A stretch of 64,000 bases of DNA from Sphingomonas sp. IC081 (GTDB taxonomy: Bacteria > Pseudomonadota > Alphaproteobacteria > Sphingomonadales > Sphingomonadaceae): contig NZ_CP029761.1 in NCBI RefSeq assembly GCF_006874585.1, positions 1,871,001-1,935,000 of the forward strand, written 5' to 3'. Below, in pieces: positions 43,652 to 51,568 of this stretch. The notes under the pieces were generated by a model, which searched no databases, was not told the DNA's origin, and saw nothing but the letters and a program-made list of their open reading frames with translations. Position numbers and translations under genes: made by a program. Position 1 is the stretch's first letter, and every line of letters begins with the position of its first letter.

Positions 43652-44131
43652 ATGACCATCGCCGTTGGTGACAAGCTGCCCGACGTGAAGCTCATCAAGG
43701 CCGGCGAAAGCGGCCCCGAGCCCGTGCAGACCGCCGATTTCTTCGCCGGCAAGAAAGTCGCGCTGTTCTCGGTTCCCGGCGCCTTCACGCCGACCTGCTC
43801 GGCCAAGCACCTTCCCGGCTTTGTCGACAAGGCCGCCGAACTGAAGGCCAAGGGCATCGACGCGATTGCCTGCACCGCCGTCAACGACGCCTTTGTCATG
43901 GGTGCCTGGGGCAAGGCCTCGGGCTCGGACGAGGTGGCGATGCTGGCCGACGGCAACGGCGACTTCGTGAAGGCCATCGACCTCGTCATGGACGGCACCG
44001 GCTTCGGCATGGGTGAGCGCGGCAAGCGCTTCTCGATGGTCGTCAACGACGGCGTCGTCGAGCAGCTCAACGTCGAGGCGCCCGGCGCGTTCGAAGTCAG
44101 CTCGGCCGACTACATGCTCGGCCAGCTCTGA
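43652..44131 (+). CDS. peroxiredoxin (Prx5-type)
   Basis: A 159-residue peroxiredoxin from ATG 43652 (MTIAVGDKLPDVKL). The peroxidatic cysteine lies in PGAFTPTCSAKHLPGF. Prx5/AhpE-like residues VNDAFVMGAWGKA and DGTGFGMGERGKRFSMVV follow. It reduces hydrogen peroxide and organic peroxides using glutaredoxin or thioredoxin. An intrinsic terminator follows the stop. Confidence 0.94.
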   Translation: MTIAVGDKLPDVKLIKAGESGPEPVQTADFFAGKKVALFSVPGAFTPTCSAKHLPGFVDKAAELKAKGIDAIACTAVNDAFVMGAWGKASGSDEVAMLADGNGDFVKAIDLVMDGTGFGMGERGKRFSMVVNDGVVEQLNVEAPGAFEVSSADYMLGQL

Positions 44132-44150
44132 TTTCAGGCTGACGGTTGGA

Positions 44151-44185
44151 AAGGCGGCGCTTCCCGCGGGAGGCGCCGCCTTTTT
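44151..44185 (+). terminator. intrinsic terminator after the peroxiredoxin gene
   Basis: AGGCGGCGC and GCGCCGCCT pair in a strong stem, followed by five T. Confidence 0.88.
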
Positions 44186-44289
44186 CATGCCCTCGGCATC
44201 GGCGGGGCGCTTCCTTGCGGATGAACGCCCGGCCCTGCTTGTTCCTCTCTTCGCCGCGCTATAGCCTTGCGGCAAAGAGAGGAGTTTCC

Positions 44290-44970
44290 ATGTCCCGTTC
44301 GGTTATCGTCACTGGAGGTTTCGGCGTGCTCGGCCATGCCGTGGCCTCGGCTTTTGCCGCCAAGGGCGACCGCGTGACGCGGATCGACTTTGCGCCTTCG
44401 GCCAGGGAGGCGCTCGAAGGCGCGCTCGACATCGGCGGCGTCGACCTGACCGACGAGGCCGCGACCCGCTCGGCGCTCGACCAGGTTGTCGCGGCGCATG
44501 GCGGCATCGACGTGCTGGTGAATGTCGCGGGCGGTTTCACCTGGGAAACGCTCGAAGGCGGATCGCTTGCCTCCTGGGCCAGGATGCAGGCGATGAACCT
44601 GACCACCGCGGCCACGATCACCCAGCTGGCGCTGCCCATGCTCAAGGCCTCAGCTGCCGGGCGCGTGGTCAACATCGGCGCGGGCGCGGCGATCAAGGCG
44701 GGCATGGGCATGGGCGCCTACGCCGCCTCCAAGTCCGGCGTCCACCGGCTGACCGAAGCGCTGGCCGAGGAACTGGCGGGCACCGGCGTCACCGTCAACG
44801 CCGTCCTGCCCAGCATCATCGACACCCCCACCAACCGGGCCGACATGCCCGATGCCGATTTCTCAGCCTGGGTGCAGCCGCAGGCGATTGCCGAGGTGAT
44901 CGAGTTCCTGGCTTCAGGCGCAGCGCGGGCGGTGACCGGCGCACTGGTGCCGGTCACGCGCGGCGGATAA
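44290..44970 (+). CDS. short-chain dehydrogenase/reductase
   Basis: A 226-residue SDR from ATG 44290. The nucleotide-binding motif is TGGFGVLGHAVA (about 8-19), with NVAGGFTWE, and the catalytic YAASK motif (YAASKSGVHRLTE) in place. The substrate is unknown; SDRs of this kind reduce carbonyls or oxidise alcohols with NAD(P). It converges on the membrane protein gene with about 10 bp between stops. Confidence 0.9.
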   Translation: MSRSVIVTGGFGVLGHAVASAFAAKGDRVTRIDFAPSAREALEGALDIGGVDLTDEAATRSALDQVVAAHGGIDVLVNVAGGFTWETLEGGSLASWARMQAMNLTTAATITQLALPMLKASAAGRVVNIGAGAAIKAGMGMGAYAASKSGVHRLTEALAEELAGTGVTVNAVLPSIIDTPTNRADMPDADFSAWVQPQAIAEVIEFLASGAARAVTGALVPVTRGG

Positions 44971-44979
44971 GCGCGCCCG

Positions 44980-46455
44980 CTACGTCCTGCGTATGTAGAC
45001 CACCACGCCGTCCGCACTGCGGAATATCCGCTTCCAGCGCCGTGAATGCGCCAGTTCGCCCGCGAGCGGCGCATTGTGGTCTTCCTGGATGACAAAGGCC
45101 ACCGGGTTCCACTTGGCGATCACGTCGACCAGCGGAACATAGCCGTTCTCGATACCGCCGTTGTACTGCCATTCCTCATGGCTGTAGCGATAGTAACGCC
45201 CGTCGTAGGCCACGCGCCAGTCGGGCCAGCCGGCGTCGATGACCGGCCCGCCGAACGGGAAATCGGCATAGACGGTTCCGCGCAGATGCTCCTGCCGAAG
45301 CCGGTCGATCGCATCCAGCGGCAGGCTGGGCGCAAAGCGCGTAGGCGCGAGAAACGGCAGCGCCAGCGCGGCAAGCACCACGGCAAGGGCAGGAAGCCAG
45401 CGCGGCACAGGCTCTTGCCGCGACGGCCCGGTCGCCATCCCTGTCGCAGCGCGCGCGATCACCGGCACCATCGCCAGCGCCCAGAACAGCACGAAACGAT
45501 AGGCCAGCACCGTCATCGCCAGCAGGGCCAGCGCGGCCAGCACTTCGGCGATGTCGAACCGGCGCGTGCGCGCCGCGATGCCCAGCGTCAGCAGCAAGAC
45601 CGCCAGCACCGGTACGGCATTGGTCCAGTTCGCCTCGATCCACAGCGGCCGCCACTCGCTGGCACCGATGGCAAGGCTCATCTCGGTATTGGTGGTCGAT
45701 ATGTCGAGGATCGAGACCCCGTCCGGCGTCGCGAACATCGCCGCGACGGCGACCAGCGTCAGCACCGCCGCCGCTATCGGCAAGGGCCGGCCGCGATCCC
45801 GCAGCCATGCGAACAGGCCGCTCGCGGCATGGATGCCCAGGGTCAGCACGCCGATGCTCACCGAAGGGTGGAAATTCTGCCAGAGCACCAGCAGCGGCGC
45901 GCCCAGTGCAACCGTCGCCAGCGGCCGCAGCCGCAAGTGCATGAGCGCCAGTAAGAGCCCGCAGCTCAATGCGGCAAAACTCTGCGGGCGTATGCTGGCG
46001 CTCGGCAGCGCCGCACAGAACGAGAGCGCGAGTGCCAGAGCCACCGCCGTCGCGCTCGCACCGCGGCGGCGGCAGGCGGCGGCGATCACCCAGAAGCCGC
46101 CGAGCCAGACCAGCGAATCGAACACCCGCAAGGCGCCCCATCCGCCCAGCGCGCGCACCCAGGCCATGCTCGCCTGTGCCAGCCAGCCCACCGCCGGAAG
46201 CGGCTCGCCGAGATGGAGCGCGGCGAACGGTTCCCGCGCAACCGGGCCGCCGCGGGCGAGAATGATCTCGCCCAGCTTGAGCTGCCAGAAGATATCGACG
46301 TCCCAGACGGCGCGCAGCAACAGTACGCAGAGCATCGCTGCCGGAACCAGCGCGGCTCCATATCGCAGCAGGCGCCCGCCCTGCTCTTCGACGCTAACGT
46401 TCCGACCGCTCAAGTTTCCCCCGGCGCGGCGCAAATGGTGCCGCCACGCCTCCAT
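44980..46455 (-). CDS. polytopic membrane protein, unknown function
   Basis: Up to 491 residues with about ten membrane helices after DIFWQLKLGEIILARGG, followed by RPQSFAALSCGLLLAL, a periplasmic-side PSVSIG region and a soluble C-terminal domain (YADFPFGGPVIDAGWPDWRVAYDGRYYR). This plan recalls lipid-linked-sugar glycosyltransferases of the PMT/GT-C type, but catalytic residues are not certain. The ATG at 46455 lies immediately after a hairpin and lacks a ribosome-binding site; a TTG at 46413 behind GGGGG is an alternative start. Confidence 0.7.
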   Translation of the reverse strand: MEAWRHHLRRAGGNLSGRNVSVEEQGGRLLRYGAALVPAAMLCVLLLRAVWDVDIFWQLKLGEIILARGGPVAREPFAALHLGEPLPAVGWLAQASMAWVRALGGWGALRVFDSLVWLGGFWVIAAACRRRGASATAVALALALSFCAALPSASIRPQSFAALSCGLLLALMHLRLRPLATVALGAPLLVLWQNFHPSVSIGVLTLGIHAASGLFAWLRDRGRPLPIAAAVLTLVAVAAMFATPDGVSILDISTTNTEMSLAIGASEWRPLWIEANWTNAVPVLAVLLLTLGIAARTRRFDIAEVLAALALLAMTVLAYRFVLFWALAMVPVIARAATGMATGPSRQEPVPRWLPALAVVLAALALPFLAPTRFAPSLPLDAIDRLRQEHLRGTVYADFPFGGPVIDAGWPDWRVAYDGRYYRYSHEEWQYNGGIENGYVPLVDVIAKWNPVAFVIQEDHNAPLAGELAHSRRWKRIFRSADGVVVYIRRT

Positions 46456-46462
46456 CGCTGCA

Positions 46463-46491
46463 GGCCGGGGGGCGTTTCAAGCCCCCCGGCC
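46463..46491 (-). terminator. 11-bp GC hairpin after folE
   Basis: GGCCGGGGGGC and GCCCCCCGGCC pair perfectly around a 7-nt loop. It is between folE and the membrane-protein gene on the same strand. It lacks a U-run, so it may terminate weakly or stabilise the folE mRNA end. Confidence 0.55.
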
Positions 46492-46554
46492 TCGCGGAAA
46501 CGGGGATAAGAGAGTGTTTTCAGATCCGCTGCGCGCGGATTTCCCAACGGCCTC

Positions 46555-47166
46555 TCAGTAGCCCATCAGGCTCAGCACTTCCTTGCGGCTGCGCTCGTCC
46601 TCGAGGAACGTGCCCATCATGCGGCTGGTGATCATGCTGACGCCCGGCGTGCGCACGCCGCGCGCGGACATGCAGGCATGGCTTGCCTCGATCACCACCG
46701 CCACGCCGTGCGGCTTCAAGTGGGTCCAGATGCATTCGGCCACTTCGGCGGTCAGGCGCTCCTGGATCTGCAGGCGGCGCGCATAGCCCTGCAGCACGCG
46801 CGCCAGCTTGGAGATGCCGACCACATGATCGCGCGGCAGATAGGCGATCGCCGCCTTGCCGATGATCGGCGCCATGTGGTGTTCGCAGTGCGACTGGAAC
46901 GGGATGTCCTTGAGCAGCACGACTTCGTCATAGCCGCCCACTTCCTCGAACACGCGGCTGAGGTGAATGGCCGGATCCTCGCCGTACCCCTGGCAATATT
47001 CCTTCCACGCCCGTGCCACCCGCTTGGGCGTGTCGAGCAGGCCCTCGCGCTCCGGATCGTCGCCCGACCAGCGGATCAGGGTGCGGATCGCCTCTTGAAC
47101 TTCGTCCGGAACCGCAGGCTTCTTTTCGAAAGGGCTGTCCTCGTCGGGACCGACCAGGCTGCTCAT
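46555..47166 (-). CDS. folE: GTP cyclohydrolase I
   Basis: A 203-residue type I enzyme. Zinc and active-site residues are in PFQSHCEHHMAPIIGKAAIAY (Cys and His), followed by ISKLARVLQGYARRLQIQERLT and ASHACMSARGV (third zinc cysteine). It converts GTP to dihydroneopterin triphosphate, the first step of folate synthesis. The start overlaps the upstream phospholipase D-type gene stop by 4 nt. An apparent operon between these two is unusual by function. Confidence 0.96.
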   Translation of the reverse strand: MSSLVGPDEDSPFEKKPAVPDEVQEAIRTLIRWSGDDPEREGLLDTPKRVARAWKEYCQGYGEDPAIHLSRVFEEVGGYDEVVLLKDIPFQSHCEHHMAPIIGKAAIAYLPRDHVVGISKLARVLQGYARRLQIQERLTAEVAECIWTHLKPHGVAVVIEASHACMSARGVRTPGVSMITSRMMGTFLEDERSRKEVLSLMGY

Positions 47167-48695
47167 CCCTTGATACTCCTTCGCAATCTTTCCTGTAGGT
47201 GCAGCCGCATGAGCTGCCCCTTGCGGCGGAACAGACCGCGCCGCTCGATCGGCTCGAACATCTCCCCGGGTCGTTCCGGATCGAGCAGAGCGCTTTCGCC
47301 AAGCGCTCTTTCAGCATCGGAGAGATGTTTCAAGGGCAAGCGTTCGAGATGTTTGCCCGCAGGCACAAGAGTTTCGATCATTTCGGCCATGCGGCCATGG
47401 CGATCCAGCGCCGCGGCGATCACGGCTTCCTCCTCGCCGCAATGTTCGGCGAGCAGGCGAAGGCGCAGCGCGCGGATCGCCGGAACCACGTGGCCGTTCG
47501 CCGGCCGCGCCGCATCGATGAACACGTCGCACTCCGAATCGAGCCCCATCGACCGGTTGTTCATGTTGGCCGAGCCGACCCGCAGGATCTCGTCGTCGAC
47601 GATCATCAGCTTGGCATGGACATAGATCGGCGTGCCGTCGGAGGCGACCGGGTGGAAGATGTGGAAACGCCCCAGCCGGTCGGCATTGCGCAGGGTCTGC
47701 ACCAATTCCACGCGCGCGGTGTCCATCGCCACCTGCTCCAGCCAGCCATTGGCGGTAAGCGGATTGATGATGAGGAATTCGGGCGGGTCCTCTTCCAGCA
47801 GGCGTTCGGCGATCGCCTCGGCCACCGCGCGCGAGGCGAAGTACTGGGTCTCGGCGTAGACAAAGCGCCGGGCGCGGCGGATCTGCTCGACAAACAGCGC
47901 CTCGATCTCGGCAACCTGCGAACAGGCCCCATAGTGCGCGCGCGTGCGCGCGATGCCGATCTCGACATCGTGGAACTCGGCCCGCAGGCTCCCCGGCCAG
48001 GGGCTGAAGTCCTGCGGCGCACAAGGGACGATGTCCTGCCCGCCGGCAACCTTCCAGCGTTCGCGGCCGAGTTGGCCGAGCGCCTTGGCGACATCGCCTT
48101 CCATGACCATCGTCACGTCGTGCCAGGGCCCGTAGAGCCACCCGCTCGGCTTGCGGCGGCGCGGATCGCCGGGACGGTGGTCGGGCGTATCCCAGCGGTC
48201 GGAGGTCATGTCGATGCCGCCGCAGGCCGCAAAGACATCGTCGATGACCACGATCTTCTGGTGATGGCTGCACCCGATCGGGTGCGCGCCGTCGAACTTG
48301 AAATGGATGCGCTTGCGCGCCGCCCAGCGGATCAGGTCGAACACCATGGTGCCGCGGAACAGCGACTTCACCAGCGAGAAATTCCACTTGAGCAGCCGGA
48401 TCTCGAGACCGGGCTGGGTACGCACCAGCCAGACGATGAACGAACCCAGTCGCGCCGGAAACCGCGCCTTGCGCCCGCCCTGCCACCAGCGCCGCCCGGA
48501 CGAGAGCAGGATGCGCGAATCGAAATCCCAGCCGATCATGAAAATGCGCTGGCGCGCCTCGTCCATCGCCTCGCGGATCACCCCGAAGTAGGCGGCGGCG
48601 TCGATGACCACGTGGGCACGCCGAGCCATCGCATAGCGCCACACCGAAGGAGACACGCCCCGATCCGTTTCGTGCCCCTTGTCCTGTTCGTCCAC
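47163..48695 (-). CDS. phospholipase D-type (cardiolipin synthase-like) protein
   Basis: About 510 residues if translation starts at the GTG at 48695 (preceded by AGGGA at 8 nt). Two HKD motifs are present, HHQKIVVIDDVFAACGG and VHAKLMIVDDE, each with downstream serine/glutamate residues, so catalysis is possible. There are no strong membrane helices, unlike classical cardiolipin synthases. Likely roles are phosphatidyl transfer or phospholipid hydrolysis. It is translationally coupled to folE. An ATG at 48630 (MARRAHVVIDAAAYFGVI) is an alternative start. Confidence 0.85.
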   Translation of the reverse strand: MDEQDKGHETDRGVSPSVWRYAMARRAHVVIDAAAYFGVIREAMDEARQRIFMIGWDFDSRILLSSGRRWWQGGRKARFPARLGSFIVWLVRTQPGLEIRLLKWNFSLVKSLFRGTMVFDLIRWAARKRIHFKFDGAHPIGCSHHQKIVVIDDVFAACGGIDMTSDRWDTPDHRPGDPRRRKPSGWLYGPWHDVTMVMEGDVAKALGQLGRERWKVAGGQDIVPCAPQDFSPWPGSLRAEFHDVEIGIARTRAHYGACSQVAEIEALFVEQIRRARRFVYAETQYFASRAVAEAIAERLLEEDPPEFLIINPLTANGWLEQVAMDTARVELVQTLRNADRLGRFHIFHPVASDGTPIYVHAKLMIVDDEILRVGSANMNNRSMGLDSECDVFIDAARPANGHVVPAIRALRLRLLAEHCGEEEAVIAAALDRHGRMAEMIETLVPAGKHLERLPLKHLSDAERALGESALLDPERPGEMFEPIERRGLFRRKGQLMRLHLQERLRRSIKG

Positions 48696-49123
48696 CCGCC
48701 CGATCCCTGATCCGCGATTACGCAATCGTGTGCAAAGCGAACAAGAGCGCAACATGTTCCACAGGGCAAGTGCGCGGGCCAATGCGTGGGACAATGGATA
48801 GGCCGCCTGGGGGTGAATCCGCAGTTCACCGCAGGTAGCGACCGTAACGGCGGATTAGCGGCGGTTCACCGCAAACTCGGCTCATCCGAACGGTTGATCC
48901 GGCACCGTTCAGCCGCCAGACCGTTACGCACATGCAACATAGCATGTCTTCGCCCCGCTCCTTCCCACGCGCCTCGGCGCGCGGAGCGGGTCTCCGGCCA
49001 GATGGCCGGGCCAAGCCGTCCGGGTCGTGAATATTTCCGGACCTGTTTTTCAAGCCCTCTCGCGTTGGAGGGCAGCGAGTCGGTCGCCGTTGGGGCGGTG
49101 GCCGCGTCGAGAAGGAGTACGCC
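48696..49123. other. intergenic region upstream of the duplicated-repeat secreted protein
   Basis: A 430-bp gap between divergent genes. It has a 40-bp-spaced direct repeat GTTCACCGCA (48824-48833 and 48864-48873). A strong ribosome-binding site (AAGGAG) precedes the ATG at 49124. No other gene or RNA was recognised. Confidence 0.45.
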
Positions 49124-49684
49124 ATGAAGAAATCCATCATCGCCGCCGCACTGGCCGCCGCCACGCTCGTGCCCGCCGCCGCCATGGCCCAGGCTGCACC
49201 GGCCGCCGCTCCTGCAACCGCAAGCGCCAGCCCGACGGCGGGCGCCAAGGTCTACGACACCGATGGCAATGAAGTGGGTACGATCGAGGCCGTCCAGGGT
49301 GATGTCGTGACCGTCAACACCGGCACCGCTCGCGCGGGCCTGCCCAAGTCGGCGTTCGCGACGCGCGAGAAGGGCCTGACGATCGGCATGACCAAGGTCC
49401 AGCTCGAAGCCGCCGTCCAGGGCGCCCAGGCAAAGACGGGTGAAGCCCTTGCCGCCGCGCTGGTCCCCGACGCTCCGGTGAAGAGCAGCGACGGCGTCGT
49501 CATCGGCACCGTCAGCAAGGTCGAAGGCGACAACGTGACCATCGCACTGCAGGGCGGCACGCCCGTGGCATTGCAGAAGGCCGCGATCGGCCTTGCCGCC
49601 GACGGCGGCCTGGCGATCGGCGTGACCGCCGCGCAGTTCACCGCCTCGGTCCAGGGCGCGACCGGCGGCAACAGCGGCAAGTAA
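49124..49684 (+). CDS. exported protein with two PRC-barrel-like repeats
   Basis: 186 residues. The signal peptide is MKKSIIAAALAAATLVPAAA ending near MAQA. The mature protein has two homologous halves: GAKVYDTDGNEVGTIEAVQGD..VTVNTG and PVKSSDGVVIGTVSKVEGDNVTIALQGG. Each is followed by a hydrophobic segment ending in a VQGA motif (AAVQGAQAKTG, ASVQGATGG), showing internal duplication of about 75 residues. The strand pattern resembles PRC-barrel or small beta-barrel modules. Function unknown; probably periplasmic. An intrinsic terminator follows. Confidence 0.7.
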   Translation: MKKSIIAAALAAATLVPAAAMAQAAPAAAPATASASPTAGAKVYDTDGNEVGTIEAVQGDVVTVNTGTARAGLPKSAFATREKGLTIGMTKVQLEAAVQGAQAKTGEALAAALVPDAPVKSSDGVVIGTVSKVEGDNVTIALQGGTPVALQKAAIGLAADGGLAIGVTAAQFTASVQGATGGNSGK

Positions 49685-49746
49685 CTTTGCCCGACCTTCG
49701 GACGGCTCCCAACCGGTGAGACCTCCCCGAAGGCAAGGCCGAAAGG

Positions 49747-49780
49747 AAAGGCCGGGATCGCAGTGCGGCCCCGGCCTTTT
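49747..49780 (+). terminator. intrinsic terminator after the duplicated-repeat protein
   Basis: AAAGGCCGGG and CCCGGCCTTT pair around a 13-nt loop, ending in four T. Confidence 0.85.
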
Positions 49781-49914
49781 CCATGCCCCTCGCCGATCTC
49801 TGCATTTTTCCGGTAAAATGCTTGCGGGCAGGAGGAGGACGGCTCAATAGGGCGCCAAGCCCGTCGCACGGCTCGGTGCGGCGCCTCCCTGCCCTCCAGC
49901 GATTGGCCCCTGCT

Positions 49915-51273
49915 TTGACTCCTCTGGAGCATATCCGGACCTTCCAGAAGTCCGTCCCCGGTCTCGATGCCTCGATCGACATGGCCCGCCGCCGCGCCGC
50001 CACCATCGCCGGGGCCGTCGCCCTCGGCCTGGTCGCGATCGTCTTTGCCCGCATGGGCGACCTTGCACAGAAGGTCTTCACCGAGTTTCAGGCGCAGCAT
50101 CGCTACGCCCCGCTGATCCTCACCCCCTTGGTGTTCGCCGCAACCGTCGCCGTTACCCTGCGCTGGGCACCGGCCGCCAAGGGCTCCGGCATTCCGCAGG
50201 TCATGGCCGCCGGTCATGACATCCAGCTTGCCTCCTCGCGCCTGCTCGCCCTGCCCACCGCCATCGCCAAGCTGCTGCTCACCACCTTCATGCTGCTGGC
50301 AGGCGGCTCGGTCGGCCGCGAAGGGCCTACCGTGCAGGTCGCGGCGGCCATCATGGTCACCTGCCACCGCATCCTGCGCGTGCCGATCTCCGCAGGCGTG
50401 CTGATCGCCGGCGGCGCGGCGGGCGTCGCGGCAGCCTTCAACACCCCGCTGGCCGGCGTCGTTTTCGCGATCGAGGAACTGGCCGCCGCGTTCGAGCAGA
50501 AAGTCGCCGTGCTGGTCATGGGCGCGGTCGTCATTTCCGGCCTCGTCAGCCTCGCGGTGGCGGGCGACTACGTCTATTTCGGCGCGATGCGCCAGACGCT
50601 CGACGTCCGCTCGGTGCTGATGGTGACCCCCGTGGCAGGGATCGCCGGCGGCATCCTGGGCGGCCTGTTCGCCCGCATGATGCTGGCCTTCGCCCGCAGC
50701 GCCCATCCCGCTTTCCTGGCGGTGCGCGCCCGCCCCGTCACGCTGGCCTTCGCCTGCGGCCTGGTCGTTGCCGTGGTCGGCATCGTCACTCACGGCTCGA
50801 CCTGGGGCACCGGTTACGAAACCACCCGCCACATGATCGAGGGGCAGGATGATACCTCGCTGTGGTTCGGCCCTGCCAAGTTCCTGGCGACCGCCGCCAC
50901 CGCCGTCTCCGGGGCGCCCGGCGGCATCTTTGCGCCCTCGCTTTCGGTCGGCGCCGGGTTTGGCCAGTTGCTCGCCCTGTGCTTCCCGGACGACCCGATG
51001 CCCGCCGTGATCCTGCTCGGCATGGTCGGCTATTTTGTGGGCGTCGTACGCGCGCCGCTGACGGCGGTCATCATCCTTATGGAAACCACCGCAAGCCGCG
51101 GCATGATCGTGCCGCTATTCCTGACCGCGATCATCGCCGACGCCGCCAGCACGCTGGTCTGCAAGGAAAAGCTCTACCACGGCCTGTCGCGAGGATTTGC
51201 CCGCGCCGCAGCCCACCCGACTTCGGGGCCTACCTCAGAGCCTAACCCGGAGCCGGAACCCGCGCGAAGCTGA
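49915..51273 (+). CDS. ClC-family chloride channel/transporter
   Basis: A ClC channel with conserved motifs GSGIPQVMAA, GREGPTVQVAA and GGIFAPSLSVGAGFG that line the anion pathway. About ten helices are predicted. The start is uncertain: an ATG at 49783 falls within 5 nt of the preceding terminator and has no ribosome-binding site, so the TTG at 49915 or the ATG at 49981 is more likely. ClC proteins exchange chloride for protons or conduct chloride and often aid acid resistance. The tail is rich in Pro/Glu (SGPTSEPNPEPEPARS). Confidence 0.86.
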   Translation: MTPLEHIRTFQKSVPGLDASIDMARRRAATIAGAVALGLVAIVFARMGDLAQKVFTEFQAQHRYAPLILTPLVFAATVAVTLRWAPAAKGSGIPQVMAAGHDIQLASSRLLALPTAIAKLLLTTFMLLAGGSVGREGPTVQVAAAIMVTCHRILRVPISAGVLIAGGAAGVAAAFNTPLAGVVFAIEELAAAFEQKVAVLVMGAVVISGLVSLAVAGDYVYFGAMRQTLDVRSVLMVTPVAGIAGGILGGLFARMMLAFARSAHPAFLAVRARPVTLAFACGLVVAVVGIVTHGSTWGTGYETTRHMIEGQDDTSLWFGPAKFLATAATAVSGAPGGIFAPSLSVGAGFGQLLALCFPDDPMPAVILLGMVGYFVGVVRAPLTAVIILMETTASRGMIVPLFLTAIIADAASTLVCKEKLYHGLSRGFARAAAHPTSGPTSEPNPEPEPARS

Positions 51274-51315
51274 TTCGCGCGGGGCAACCGCCTGGATGCC
51301 ACCGGGCGGTTCGCA

Positions 51316-51368
51316 CCAGACACGAAAAACCCCGCCGAGGTGATCCTCGCGGGGTTTTTCGTGTCTGG
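51316..51368. terminator. bidirectional terminator after the ClC gene
   Basis: A nearly perfect long palindrome: CCAGACACGAAAAACCCC pairs with GGGGTTTTTCGTGTCTGG, with one bulged base near the loop. U-runs result on either strand. It marks the right edge of the ordinary chromosome before the metal island. Confidence 0.9.
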
Positions 51369-51395
51369 TAGCAAGTGGCGCCCCGCGCTGGATAA

Positions 51396-51476
51396 ACATA
51401 ACGAATATGTGTCGCCGCTTACACTACTCTAGAACCGCCTTCCCCCGCATCACGCTGCCGCGCGTCGTCGTTATGT
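51396..51476. repeat. inverted repeat near the metal-island border
   Basis: ACATAACGA (51396-51404) recurs inverted as TCGTTATGT (51468-51476), followed by GACA. The first copy overlaps a second dyad (ACATA-ACGAA-TATGT). It could be a resolvase or recombinase site, or the edge of an element. No recombinase gene is nearby. Confidence 0.3.
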
Positions 51477-51568
51477 GACAATCGGCGCTTCGTCGATGAA
51501 GTGCGCGATCAGCCGGAGTCAGGCCATGCGGGCGATCTGCGCGAACTTCCGTCACAGGAACTCTCCAT

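Noticed and set aside
49252..50832. 526-codon minus-strand frame opposite the secreted repeat protein and ClC gene
   Set aside because: It overlaps two genes with signal peptide and ClC motifs and has no domain.
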